From assembly GCA_020025755.1 (NCBI GenBank), contig JAHHRO010000047.1, positions 1 through 13,568 of the forward strand: 13,568 nt of DNA, written 5' to 3'. Source of the stretch: Butyricicoccus sp. GTDB lineage: Bacteria > Bacillota > Clostridia > Oscillospirales > Butyricicoccaceae. Both the position numbers and the translations under genes were made by a program. Below are positions 6,477 to 13,120 of this stretch, one piece after another; within the stretch, counting starts at the first letter, position 1; each line of letters opens with the position of its first letter. The notes under the pieces were generated by a model, which saw only the letters and a program-made list of their open reading frames with translations, was not told the DNA's origin and did not search any database.

Positions 6477-8339
6477 ATGACAAGAAAGCAAAAGCGGCTG
6501 CTGACCCGTATCCTGATTGCCGCTCCCTTATTTCTATTGGGCAGTTTTCTTCCCCTGCCCGTATGGGGCAGTATGGGTATATTCCTGCTCTGCTATGCTG
6601 TGATCGGCTGGGATATCGTATGGAAAGCAATTACAAATATCTTGCACGGTCAGGTGTTCGATGAGAACTTTTTAATGACCATTGCCACAGTCGGCGCAAT
6701 CATTTTAGAGCAGTATTCCGAAGGCGTTGCGGTTATGCTGTTCTATCAGGTGGGTGAATGGTTTCAATCTTACGCGGTATCCAAATCCAGACGATCCATC
6801 TCCAGTCTTATGGATATCCGCCCCGATTATGCCAATGTAGAACGAGATGGACAGCTTGTACAGGTCGATCCCGAAGAAGTTGCAATCGGAGATACCATCA
6901 TTGTCAAACCCGGCGAACGTGTCCCCTTGGATGGCATTGTGCTCAAGGGCAGCTCCGCGCTGGACACCGCCGCGCTCACTGGCGAATCTCTGCCACGCGA
7001 TGTAGAAGCAGGGATGGATGTCATCAGTGGCTGCATCAATCAAACGGGTATTCTCACGATCCAAACGACAAAGGCGTTTGGAGAGTCCACAGTTGCCAAG
7101 ATCCTTGATCTCGTTGAGAATTCCAGCGATAAAAAAGGTAAAACGGAAAATTTCATCAGCCGTTTTGCTCGATATTACACCCCAATCGTTGTCTTTTCTG
7201 CCATCGCTTTGGCGTTCCTCCCCCCTATCCTCTTACATCAGCCATTCCATATCTGGATCTATCGCGCCCTCACCTTTCTCGTCATCTCCTGCCCCTGCGC
7301 CCTTGTCATTTCCATCCCCCTCAGCTTCTTTGGTGGGATCGGCGGAGCATCCAAGCTGGGCGTTCTGGTCAAGGGAAGCAACTATCTGGAATCTCTGGCA
7401 CATACAGAGATCGTTGTGTTTGACAAAACGGGAACGCTCACGAAAGGCTCCTTTGATGTGACTGCCATCCAACCAGTGGGCGTAGAGGCAGAAGAACTGC
7501 TCTGCCTTGCCGCCTATGCGGAGGACTATTCCAACCACCCCATTTCCCTTTCCATCAAGAAAGCCTATGGAAAACCCATAGACAGCAGCCGCATCTCTGA
7601 TATCCAGGAACTGGCAGGGCATGGCGTGCAGGCGATCATCGACGGAAAAACCATCCTTGCAGGCAATGCCAAACTAATGCAGAAAGAAAACATCTCGTTC
7701 ACCCCCTGTACATCTATTGGCACAGTGGTCTATGTCGCCTGTGATCGAACATACATCGGCTGTCTCGTCATTGAGGATACCATCAAGGAAGATGCCGCGA
7801 CTGCAATTGCCGCACTGAAAAAAGTCGGTGTCAATCAAACAGTCATGCTGACAGGTGATTCTGACGCAGTCGGGCAGTCTGTGTCCAAACGTCTGGGGCT
7901 GGATCACGCCTATACCGAGCTGCTTCCAGCCGACAAGGTCGATCGTGAGGAAGAACTGCTGCACTCCAAAAGCGAAAAAGGAAAACTCGTTTTTGTCGGC
8001 GACGGAATCAATGATGCCCCCGTGCTCGCGCGTGCCGATGTCGGCATTGCGATGGGTGGACTTGGTTCAGATGCAGCAATCGAAGCGGCTGATGTCGTTC
8101 TGATGACCGATGAACCCTCCAAAATCCCAGCGGTCATCCAGATCGCTCGAAAAACCATCCGCATTGCAAACCAGAATATCGTGTTTGCCTTGGGTGTCAA
8201 GTTTTTGGTTTTGATTTTGGGCGCGATCGGACAGGCGAATATGTGGGCAGCCGTATTTGCTGATGTTGGCGTTTCTGTCATCGCGATCCTCAATGCAATG
8301 CGTGCTATGCATGTCAAAAAATTCGATCCAGCCAGATAA
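6477..8339 (+). CDS. P1B-2-type ATPase, Zn2+/Cd2+/Pb2+ exporter
   Basis: The 620-residue pump couples ATP hydrolysis to expulsion of divalent soft metals. In order: two N-terminal membrane helices, two more around residues 60-95, the actuator loop with TGES (168-171), the metal-site helix with CPC (Cys272, Cys274), phosphorylated Asp316 in DKTGTLTK, SNHP (His354-Pro355) of the nucleotide domain, MLTGDSD, the hinge GDGINDAP (508-515), and the last two helices with Lys575 (ALGVKF) and Asp596 (FADVGVS). CPC with that Lys and Asp is the P1B-2 signature (ZntA/CadA), separating it from copper pumps. It has no N-terminal HMA domain; that domain is encoded by the preceding gene. AAAGGAGG at 6458-6465 precedes ATG 6477. 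A bidirectional terminator follows; the convergent arsR lies beyond it. I leave out a symbol because zntA and cadA cannot be told apart here. Confidence 0.95.
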   Translation: MTRKQKRLLTRILIAAPLFLLGSFLPLPVWGSMGIFLLCYAVIGWDIVWKAITNILHGQVFDENFLMTIATVGAIILEQYSEGVAVMLFYQVGEWFQSYAVSKSRRSISSLMDIRPDYANVERDGQLVQVDPEEVAIGDTIIVKPGERVPLDGIVLKGSSALDTAALTGESLPRDVEAGMDVISGCINQTGILTIQTTKAFGESTVAKILDLVENSSDKKGKTENFISRFARYYTPIVVFSAIALAFLPPILLHQPFHIWIYRALTFLVISCPCALVISIPLSFFGGIGGASKLGVLVKGSNYLESLAHTEIVVFDKTGTLTKGSFDVTAIQPVGVEAEELLCLAAYAEDYSNHPISLSIKKAYGKPIDSSRISDIQELAGHGVQAIIDGKTILAGNAKLMQKENISFTPCTSIGTVVYVACDRTYIGCLVIEDTIKEDAATAIAALKKVGVNQTVMLTGDSDAVGQSVSKRLGLDHAYTELLPADKVDREEELLHSKSEKGKLVFVGDGINDAPVLARADVGIAMGGLGSDAAIEAADVVLMTDEPSKIPAVIQIARKTIRIANQNIVFALGVKFLVLILGAIGQANMWAAVFADVGVSVIAILNAMRAMHVKKFDPAR

Positions 8340-8341
8340 AC

Positions 8342-8382
8342 AAAAATGCGTCGGTTCCTTTTGTGGATACCGGCGCATTTTT
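8342..8382. terminator. Bidirectional terminator between the metal pump and arsR
   Basis: AAAAATGCGTCGGT (8342-8355) pairs with ACCGGCGCATTTTT (8369-8382), one T-G wobble, loop of 13 nt. The A/T-rich base gives a T-run on either strand, fitting the converging stops at 8339 and 8397. Confidence 0.85.
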
Positions 8383-8396
8383 ACGCAAGCTGCATG

Positions 8397-8774
8397 TTAT
8401 TGCTGTTTTTCTTGACTTGTAGGACAGGTGATTTTGAATAAGGCATCTATCGTTTGATGGAGCATACGCGCCTGCACGGTATCTGCCAGCGTATAGAACA
8501 CTTCTTTGCCATCTCTGCGGCTTACAATCAATTCGCTTCGCCGCAAGCTTTTGAGGTGATGGGATACTGCCGGTGCGCTGACTCCCAATGCCGCCGCAAG
8601 GTTGCAGACACATTCTTCACTATGGCAGATAAGCCATACAAGCTTCAGCCGTGTTGGGTCTCCAAGTTGTTGAAAGAGGAATGCCACATCCTGAAAATCC
8701 TCCAGACAAGGCATCCGATCCAACACCTTATCAATATTTCCCTCGTGGTTGTGGGGCAGATCATAGTGCGCCAT
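8397..8774 (-). CDS. ArsR/SmtB-family metal-sensing repressor (CadC-like)
   Basis: The 125-residue product is a winged-helix repressor that leaves DNA when it binds metal. Residues 36-50 (QQLGDPTRLKLVWLI) are the family's opening helix; ECVCNL (54-59) carries Cys55 and Cys57, the C-x-C of the alpha3 metal site in CadC and ArsR; SAPAVSHHLKSLRRSELI is the recognition helix; RRDGKEVFYTL is the wing. A further Cys23 and the histidine-rich start (HYDLPHNHE) could complete an alpha3N site as in CadC. In the last helix Asp98, His106 and Asp110 only partly match the alpha5 zinc site of SmtB. ATG at 8774 is fixed by AAAGGAGGTG (8789-8780), an almost perfect site; an upstream in-frame start at 8810 would overlap the promoter. 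The palindrome at 6120-6145 is the likely target; none is visible at its own promoter. Confidence 0.92.
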   Translation of the reverse strand: MAHYDLPHNHEGNIDKVLDRMPCLEDFQDVAFLFQQLGDPTRLKLVWLICHSEECVCNLAAALGVSAPAVSHHLKSLRRSELIVSRRDGKEVFYTLADTVQARMLHQTIDALFKITCPTSQEKQQ

Positions 8775-8797
8775 AGCCGCACCTCCTTTATGAGAAT

Positions 8798-8826
8798 AGG
8801 ATACCTGCAAATGGGCTCCCTGTCAA
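8798..8826 (-). promoter_or_regulatory. Promoter of arsR
   Basis: On the minus strand TTGACA (8826-8821), 17 nt, and TATCCT (8803-8798). The start would be near 8791, right at the ribosome binding site, so the leader is very short. No copy of the operator palindrome is seen here, suggesting that the repressor is made constitutively. Confidence 0.78.
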
Positions 8827-8862
8827 ATCAATGCACCTAGTTGAGACGATCTGTTTAAAAAC

Positions 8863-8892
8863 AAAGATCCGAACCAAATGGTTCGGATCTTT
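8863..8892 (-). terminator. Terminator of tRNA-Leu
   Basis: AAAGATCCGAACC (8863-8875) and GGTTCGGATCTTT (8880-8892) form a perfect 13-bp stem with loop AAAT. On the minus strand it is followed by GTTTTTAAA. It begins immediately after the tRNA's CCA end. Confidence 0.9.
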
Positions 8893-8893
8893 T

Positions 8894-8979
8894 TGGTGCA
8901 GATGGTGGGACTTGAACCCACACGCCCTTGCGAGCACTAGCACCTGAAGCTAGCGCGTCTGCCATTCCGCCACATCTGC
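8894..8979 (-). tRNA. tRNA-Leu (anticodon CAG)
   Basis: Read on the minus strand: acceptor GCAGATG/CATCTGC (7 bp), T8, a D-arm with GGCGGAATGGCAGACGC, anticodon stem CTAGC/GCTAG with loop TTCAGGT (anticodon CAG, reading CUG), a long variable arm (TGCTCGCAAGGGCG) as in class II leucine tRNAs, T-arm GTGGG-TTCAAGT-CCCAC, discriminator A and encoded CCA (8896-8894). A promoter and terminator flank it. Confidence 0.95.
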
Positions 8980-9009
8980 ATTTCCTTTTTGGCGTTGTCA
9001 GCAATATCT

Positions 9010-9037
9010 ATTATACATGTTTTTTCTCAAATTGCAA
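9010..9037 (-). promoter_or_regulatory. Promoter of tRNA-Leu
   Basis: On the minus strand TTGCAA (9037-9032), 16 nt, and TATAAT (9015-9010). The start near 9003 leaves about 23 nt to be trimmed from the tRNA precursor. Confidence 0.65.
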
Positions 9038-9111
9038 GCATTATTTTTTCTTTTCTGCGTTTTCTTTTGTATTTCTCTTCTAAACAGGTGTTATAGCCTT
9101 GCACATCCATG

Positions 9112-9153
9112 AAAAAGTCCTGTGTGATTTCCAAATATGGATCTCACACAGGA
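9112..9153 (-). terminator. Terminator of the vanZ-like/tyrA operon
   Basis: TCCTGTGTGA (9118-9127) and TCACACAGGA (9144-9153) are exact inverses, with further partial pairing inside the loop. On the minus strand the stem is followed by CTTTTTC (9117-9111). It lies ten nucleotides past the tyrA stop. Confidence 0.85.
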
Positions 9154-9162
9154 TCTTTCCAG

Positions 9163-9999
9163 TTATCCAATACTTTCCTTGATCATACGACCGTCTCGCA
9201 GCAGTGCGCGAAGCCGCTCTGCGTCCCCCATTGCAATGCTGTCGCGGTACTCAGTCAGGTGCTTTATGATCTCATCAATTTCCTGTACCAGAGGTTTCTG
9301 ATTGAGCAGGAACAGTTCCGTCCACATATCTTCATTGAGCTTTGCCACACGCGTCAGATCCTTGTAGCTGCCTGCCGAATATCCATTGTGCTTGCGTGCC
9401 TCAGGACTTTTGATATAGGCAGAGGACACCACATGACAAAGCTGAGAGGTGAATGCGATCATATGGTCATGCTGTTCTGCCGAGCAGCGCACCACACACC
9501 CAAAGCCCAGCCGATCAAAAAAGCCTTCCACAGCATCCACGACCCACAGGGGGCTGCTCTCGGTCTGCACCAAGATCATGCTTGCATTCCGAAACAGATC
9601 CGCCTCCGCGTAGGCAAAGCCAGAAAACTCCTTGCCCGCCATCGGATGACCGCCCACAAAATATACGCCGTATTGCTGTGCCAATGGGGTCAGCGCATCG
9701 ACCATGCACTGCTTTACGCCCACAAAATCCACAATGATACATCCTTTTTTGAGTTTCCCCATATTCACTGTAAGCCAGTCAATGGTAGACTGCGGATACA
9801 AACTGATAACCAGCAGATCTGCCTGCGCCAGAACCGCATCATCCGCGATCCCGTCCAGCGTTCCCTCCTGCATAGCGGCTTGTGCCACTGCGCCGGTGCG
9901 GTTCCATCCATACAGCCTACAGTCAGTATAGCTGCGCACCGCCTTTGCAAACGATCCGCCCATGAGTCCCAGTCCAACGACTACTACATTCTGAATCAT
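9163..9999 (-). CDS. tyrA: Prephenate dehydrogenase (tyrosine biosynthesis)
   Basis: This enzyme oxidatively decarboxylates prephenate to 4-hydroxyphenylpyruvate, the committed step to tyrosine. The 278-residue product starts with a Rossmann motif VVVVGLGLMGGSFAKAV (Gly9, Gly11, Gly14), then GWNRT at the end of the second strand, DFVGVKQ (91-97), GGHPMAGKEFSG (116-127) with the family's active-site His118, and in the helical half YSAGSYKDLTRVA followed by MWTELFLLN. It lacks the C-terminal ACT regulatory domain present in Bacillus TyrA, so feedback control by tyrosine through ACT is absent. GAGGGGAG (10014-10007), seven nucleotides before the ATG, lies in the end of the upstream vanZ-like gene; only 3 nt separate the two genes, so they are co-transcribed and perhaps translationally coupled. 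Confidence 0.93.
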   Translation of the reverse strand: MIQNVVVVGLGLMGGSFAKAVRSYTDCRLYGWNRTGAVAQAAMQEGTLDGIADDAVLAQADLLVISLYPQSTIDWLTVNMGKLKKGCIIVDFVGVKQCMVDALTPLAQQYGVYFVGGHPMAGKEFSGFAYAEADLFRNASMILVQTESSPLWVVDAVEGFFDRLGFGCVVRCSAEQHDHMIAFTSQLCHVVSSAYIKSPEARKHNGYSAGSYKDLTRVAKLNEDMWTELFLLNQKPLVQEIDEIIKHLTEYRDSIAMGDAERLRALLRDGRMIKESIG

Positions 10000-10002
10000 G
10001 TT

Positions 10003-10614
10003 CTATGCTCCCCTCAATCGGTTATTGATCCAACGCGACACCGGCCAAAGGATCAGCCAGCAGAAAAGTGCGCCGGTTAGATTCAAAATCAAATCATCTA
10101 CATCCCCACTGCCGCAGTTCATAAACACCTGCGAAACCTCCACCGCTGAGATCATGGCGAACATGGTCGGGAAATAGACAAACAGATTTCCCATCAGCCG
10201 ACACAGGCTGGGCAGAAAAAATCCCATTGGTGCAAATGCCGCCAGATTCCCAAGCACATTGATCATTGCAATTTCGGGAATATATCCGCGCTGATAGGCG
10301 CGCAGATAATTGCGGATGGTATAACAAGGCTTCAAATTGATGCCATAGTGCATCTGCTCCCTGCCGAATGCTGCATCAAAGAACAGCAGATTGAGCAGCA
10401 TCCAGATATAATAGAGAAACAGTACAGCCAGCCACTTTCCTATATGCTTTCTATTTGGCGGAAATACGATCGTCCATAGCAGCACAAATGCTGCTGCAAA
10501 CAACAACTTGACTGGAACGGTGACTACGCCATGTGGTCTTAGTTCAATATACAGATTATATGCTGTGACCAACAGCCACAAGACAAATGCCACACTCCGA
10601 ATTAACTTATGCAC
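10003..10614 (-). CDS. VanZ-like membrane protein
   Basis: The 203-residue product has about five membrane segments and the VanZ-family pattern: MINVLGNLAAFAPMGFFLPSL (the N-x-x-G-N-x-x-x-F-x-P-x-G-x-x-L-P motif, about residues 119-135), AVEVSQVFMNCGSGDVDDLI with the conserved E-x-x-Q and G-x-x-D-x-D-D, then LNLTGALFCW. VanZ of vancomycin-resistance clusters confers low-level teicoplanin resistance, but most chromosomal relatives have no known role, and there is no van cluster here. The start is GTG at 10614, with GAGGGAG about ten nucleotides upstream; there is no ATG nearby in frame. It is the first gene of a two-gene operon with tyrA, a pairing with no obvious functional logic. Confidence 0.87.
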   Translation of the reverse strand: MHKLIRSVAFVLWLLVTAYNLYIELRPHGVVTVPVKLLFAAAFVLLWTIVFPPNRKHIGKWLAVLFLYYIWMLLNLLFFDAAFGREQMHYGINLKPCYTIRNYLRAYQRGYIPEIAMINVLGNLAAFAPMGFFLPSLCRLMGNLFVYFPTMFAMISAVEVSQVFMNCGSGDVDDLILNLTGALFCWLILWPVSRWINNRLRGA

Positions 10615-10660
10615 AGGTCAGCCACTCCCTCGCTTTAAGCAATATAGGTTCATGTTACTG

Positions 10661-10689
10661 ATTATACCACACACACGCACAAATTTTAA
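10661..10689 (-). promoter_or_regulatory. Promoter of the vanZ-like/tyrA operon
   Basis: On the minus strand TATAAT (10666-10661) is preceded by TGG, an extended -10; a weaker TTAAAA (10689-10684) lies 17 nt upstream. It starts about 40 nt before the GTG. Confidence 0.65.
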
Positions 10690-10724
10690 CCCGAATTACC
10701 GCGTTTTTCTATCACCTGATATGT

Positions 10725-11255
10725 TTACGATCCTTCCGCTTCCTGTGCAAGCATGAAAAGCTGTTTTTCTCGTATCATAGAATTGCGATATGTATGGTAG
10801 AGCAGATACGCTTTCCATGCCTGCACCAAAACCAGCGCGATCTGGGCTGACTGTTCCAACGCATCCAAATGTGGATCGACAAACAAGAAAAGCACCCATG
10901 CAGCAAGCACCACTTCTGCCCAGTACACACGTCGCAAACCATAGCCATTGAGGTCTCCATAGATGGCTTCCATCCGCCCAATCCCTGCAAGGCACTGATA
11001 CCAGATATAACAATATAAGATCTCCTGTACGATAGCGAAGCATACTGCAACAGCCTTATGCTGTGAGAAAAAATGTGGTGCAAAAGAACCGAGCACGCAA
11101 ACACCGATCGCCGCCAGTGTCCATGGTACGATCCGTGCAAAGACTGGCTCCTTGATCCTGCGGCAGGCATAAAACAGGAACAGATACATGAGCAGCGTCC
11201 CAAAAGCAGACTGCGCGATCATTGCCGTAACGCCTGCGATCCATAAATATTCCAT
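10725..11255 (-). CDS. Small integral membrane protein, unknown function
   Basis: I do not recognise this 176-residue protein. It opens MEYLWIAGVTAMIAQSAFGT and has about five hydrophobic helices: residues 4-28, 39-60 (RIVPWTLAAIGVCVLGSF), 67-90 (AVAVCFAIVQEILYCYIWYQ), 112-130 (VYWAEVVLAAWVLFLFV) and 135-155. Aromatic residues are frequent, no catalytic or metal motif is visible, and the C-terminus (MIREKQLFMLAQEAEGS) is hydrophilic and probably cytoplasmic. ATG at 11255 is chosen because GGGAGAGG (11267-11260) lies four nucleotides before it; the open frame continues upstream to 11351, but through the hairpin leader. It has its own promoter (11337-11366) and could read into the vanZ-like gene, as no terminator is seen between them. 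Confidence 0.72.
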   Translation of the reverse strand: MEYLWIAGVTAMIAQSAFGTLLMYLFLFYACRRIKEPVFARIVPWTLAAIGVCVLGSFAPHFFSQHKAVAVCFAIVQEILYCYIWYQCLAGIGRMEAIYGDLNGYGLRRVYWAEVVLAAWVLFLFVDPHLDALEQSAQIALVLVQAWKAYLLYHTYRNSMIREKQLFMLAQEAEGS

Positions 11256-11271
11256 AAAGCCTCTCCCATCT

Positions 11272-11327
11272 AGGGGCTGTTTGAACAATCGAAAATCTGT
11301 CAATTTCTCTATTTTCAAACAAGCCCT
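11272..11327 (-). promoter_or_regulatory. Hairpin leader of the small membrane protein gene
   Basis: On the minus strand GGGCTTGTTTGAA (11326-11314) pairs with TTCAAACAGCCC (11285-11274) with one bulged base; inside, GAAAAT and ATTTTC can add six pairs. The predicted transcript starts near 11330, so this stem is the very 5' end of the message and ends six nucleotides before the ribosome binding site. It may protect the mRNA or regulate translation. The AGCC of its 3' arm could instead pair weakly with GGCT next to that site. Confidence 0.5.
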
Positions 11328-11336
11328 GCTGTTTCT

Positions 11337-11366
11337 ATGATACCGAATCAATCTTGCATTTGTAAA
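11337..11366 (-). promoter_or_regulatory. Promoter of the small membrane protein gene
   Basis: On the minus strand TTTACA (11366-11361), 18 nt, and TATCAT (11342-11337). The start near 11330 places the hairpin at the 5' end of the message. Confidence 0.62.
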
Positions 11367-11393
11367 TACTTATTTTTCTGACCTCAAAAGAGA

Positions 11394-11424
11394 AAGCGGC
11401 ATGGATCATTCTTCCACACCGCTT
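11394..11424 (-). terminator. Terminator of the alsT 3' region / candidate ncRNA
   Basis: On the minus strand AAGCGGTGTGGA pairs with TCCATGCCGCTT (12 bp, two G-U wobbles, loop AGAATGA), followed by TCTCTTTT (11393-11386). It lies 230 nt beyond the alsT stop, too far to be just a simple alsT terminator, and directly after the rod-shaped fold. Confidence 0.82.
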
Positions 11425-11600
11425 ATTTTCTGGAATATGGCATTTTTCATCGGTTCGCCCCACCAGATAGCCCATACTTGTATGGCACGCCCTCAGCGGA
11501 AGCTCACACTCCCCTCACTCATATCTGGAATACAAGCACTGATGGCACATCCAGTAAGCTGCAATCTTGCATTAGAATGCGAACCAACGGAAAACAGGGC
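11394..11600 (-). ncRNA. Candidate rod-shaped structured RNA, possibly 6S-like
   Basis: Between alsT and the next gene there is no coding sequence, but the minus-strand RNA folds as a long rod. Helix 1 pairs 11596-11579 with 11458-11441 (17 of 18 pairs, four of them G-U). Helix 2, directly adjoining on the 3' side, pairs 11558-11548 with 11469-11459 (11 of 11, several G-U). Helix 3 pairs 11539-11530 with 11483-11474 (10 of 10). On the 5' side a 20-nt single-stranded bulge (11578-11559) separates helices 1 and 2. The G-U pairs would be A-C mismatches on the other strand, so the fold belongs to the minus strand. A terminator ends it. A large asymmetric bubble in a rod of about 200 nt recalls 6S RNA, but I cannot confirm its signature, and no strong promoter was found. 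Ends are approximate. Confidence 0.5.
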
Positions 11601-11652
11601 GGAGGATGCCAAACAAGCTCCCAATCCGCACTCTTTTCCCCATTACAACCAG

Positions 11653-13005
11653 TCAATCATGTTCCTCATGCGCGATCTTTGCAACCACGCCGCTGAGGGC
11701 AAGCAAGCCAATGAGGTTCGGGAATACCATCAAGCCATTAAAGAGGTCTGACAGATTCCAAACCAGATCGACTTGCAGGCAGGCACCAACGATCACACAT
11801 ACCACAACGATGGCTGCATAGATCTTGACTGCTTTCTGTCCAAACAGGGCTTTTACATTCACTTCCCCAAAGAAATACCAGCCAATGATGGTCGAGAACG
11901 CGAAGAACAGCATACAGATCGCAATAAAGATACTGCCAAACCGACCAAACGCCTGATCGAATGCCGTTTGTGCCAAGACCGAACCGGTCGCACCGGATGA
12001 CAGTGCACCCGAAGACAAGATCACCAGTGCTGTCAGGGTCAGAATTATAAAGGTATCAATGAATACGCCAACCATTGCAATAACGCCCTGATCCTGCGGC
12101 TTCTTTACTCTTGCCAGTGCATGTGCATGGGGCGTAGAACCCATACCAGCCTCATTTGAGAACAAACCGCGTGCCACACCAAAGCGCATGGCCTCCTTGA
12201 CAGTCACACCGGCAACGCCGCCTGCAATCGCCTGCGGCTGGAATGCACCGACAAAAATCGCCTGAATCGATACCCAAAGGGTCTCATGATTGATACACAG
12301 AATGATGATACAGCCCAAGATGTAAAATGCTGCCATGATCGGCACGAGCTTTTCCGTAACCGAAGCGATGCGCTTGACACCGCCAAGGAAAATAAACGCT
12401 GCAATCACAGCACACACAATACCCACATAAAGGGGATCGATGCCAAACGCATTGCGGAACGAATCCCCGATCGAGTTGGACTGTACCATATTTCCGGCAA
12501 AGCCCAATGCGAAAATGATGGATACCGAGAAAAATCCTGCAAGGAACTTACCAAAGCCGTTTGAAAACCGTGCCTTGATATAATAGACGGGACCGCCTGT
12601 CACCTGTCCGTCTTCGCCAACCGTCTTATACTTCTGCGCCAATACTGCCTCACCGTAGATGGTGGACATGCCAAAAAATGCCGAGACCCACATCCAAAAG
12701 ATCGCGCCCGGACCACCGGAGGCAAGCGCGGTTGCACAACCTGTGATATTTCCGGTTCCGACCTGAGCCGCGATCGCGGTCGTGAGTGCCTGAAAAGAGC
12801 TCATCCCCTCATGATCGGCTGCTTTTCCATTCAGGCTGAATGAGCCGAACATTTTTCTCAGACCGGTTCCCAGATGGCGTAACTGCACAAAACCTGTGCG
12901 GATCGAGAACAACACACCCGTGAAAACCAGAAGATACAACAACAGATTATCCCAAACAAATCCACTGACTTGTTTGACGATTGCCGCCATTTGATCCATA
13001 TTCAT
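11653..13005 (-). CDS. alsT: Sodium:alanine/glycine symporter, AGCS family
   Basis: The 450-residue product carries alanine or glycine together with Na+ through the cytoplasmic membrane. Family marks are TAIAAQVGTGNITGCATAL at residues 76-94 and the AGCS signature GGPGAIFWMWVSAFFGMSTI (97-116) followed by YGEAVLAQKYK; then GGPVYYIK, the FSNEAGMGSTPHAHALA segment in the second half, and IGWYFFGE near the end. About ten or eleven hydrophobic segments are evident. AAGGGG, nine nucleotides before ATG 13005, is the ribosome binding site. The gene is preceded by a glycine riboswitch and a possible terminator in its leader, which points to glycine as the sensed, and probably carried, amino acid. The 230 nt after the stop hold the rod-shaped RNA. 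Confidence 0.95.
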   Translation of the reverse strand: MNMDQMAAIVKQVSGFVWDNLLLYLLVFTGVLFSIRTGFVQLRHLGTGLRKMFGSFSLNGKAADHEGMSSFQALTTAIAAQVGTGNITGCATALASGGPGAIFWMWVSAFFGMSTIYGEAVLAQKYKTVGEDGQVTGGPVYYIKARFSNGFGKFLAGFFSVSIIFALGFAGNMVQSNSIGDSFRNAFGIDPLYVGIVCAVIAAFIFLGGVKRIASVTEKLVPIMAAFYILGCIIILCINHETLWVSIQAIFVGAFQPQAIAGGVAGVTVKEAMRFGVARGLFSNEAGMGSTPHAHALARVKKPQDQGVIAMVGVFIDTFIILTLTALVILSSGALSSGATGSVLAQTAFDQAFGRFGSIFIAICMLFFAFSTIIGWYFFGEVNVKALFGQKAVKIYAAIVVVCVIVGACLQVDLVWNLSDLFNGLMVFPNLIGLLALSGVVAKIAHEEHD

Positions 13006-13043
13006 CGTTTATTTCCCCTTTTTCGTGATTTTCCGAACAAACC

Positions 13044-13116
13044 AAAGAAAAAGAAAAAGCGAATCCAGCCAGCCCGTCCTCTCGCATGGTACGAAAAAAC
13101 AAGATGATGGTTCGCT
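13044..13116 (-). terminator. Terminator-like stem in the alsT leader (expression platform)
   Basis: On the minus strand AGCGAACC (13116-13109) pairs with GGATTCGCT (13066-13058) with one bulge, followed by TTTTTCTTTTTCTTT (13058-13044). The loop is long (about 42 nt) and a shorter GCGA/TCGC alternative exists. Together with the riboswitch upstream it could stop transcription of alsT in one state. Confidence 0.45.
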
Positions 13117-13120
13117 CTGC

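Noticed and set aside
9109..10080. Long plus-strand open frame opposite tyrA
   Set aside because: It runs through the tyrA terminator and is antisense to a well-conserved enzyme; its sequence is rich in Cys, His and Arg as shadows often are.
11272..11327. Possible miniature inverted-repeat transposable element
   Set aside because: The inverted arms are imperfect, only 56 nt in total, no target-site duplication is seen, and the position just after a promoter fits a leader hairpin better.
11394..11600. SRP RNA or RNase P RNA as the identity of the rod-shaped RNA
   Set aside because: The conserved SRP motif around GGAAGGAAGCAGC is absent, and the region is too short and lacks the conserved blocks of RNase P RNA.
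11572..11643. Minus-strand ORF of 23 codons after alsT
   Set aside because: It has no ribosome binding site and its bases are better explained by RNA pairing.
11401..11751. Plus-strand open frame of 116 codons over the candidate RNA and the alsT 3' end
   Set aside because: It overlaps alsT on the other strand, has no ribosome binding site, and begins inside a terminator.
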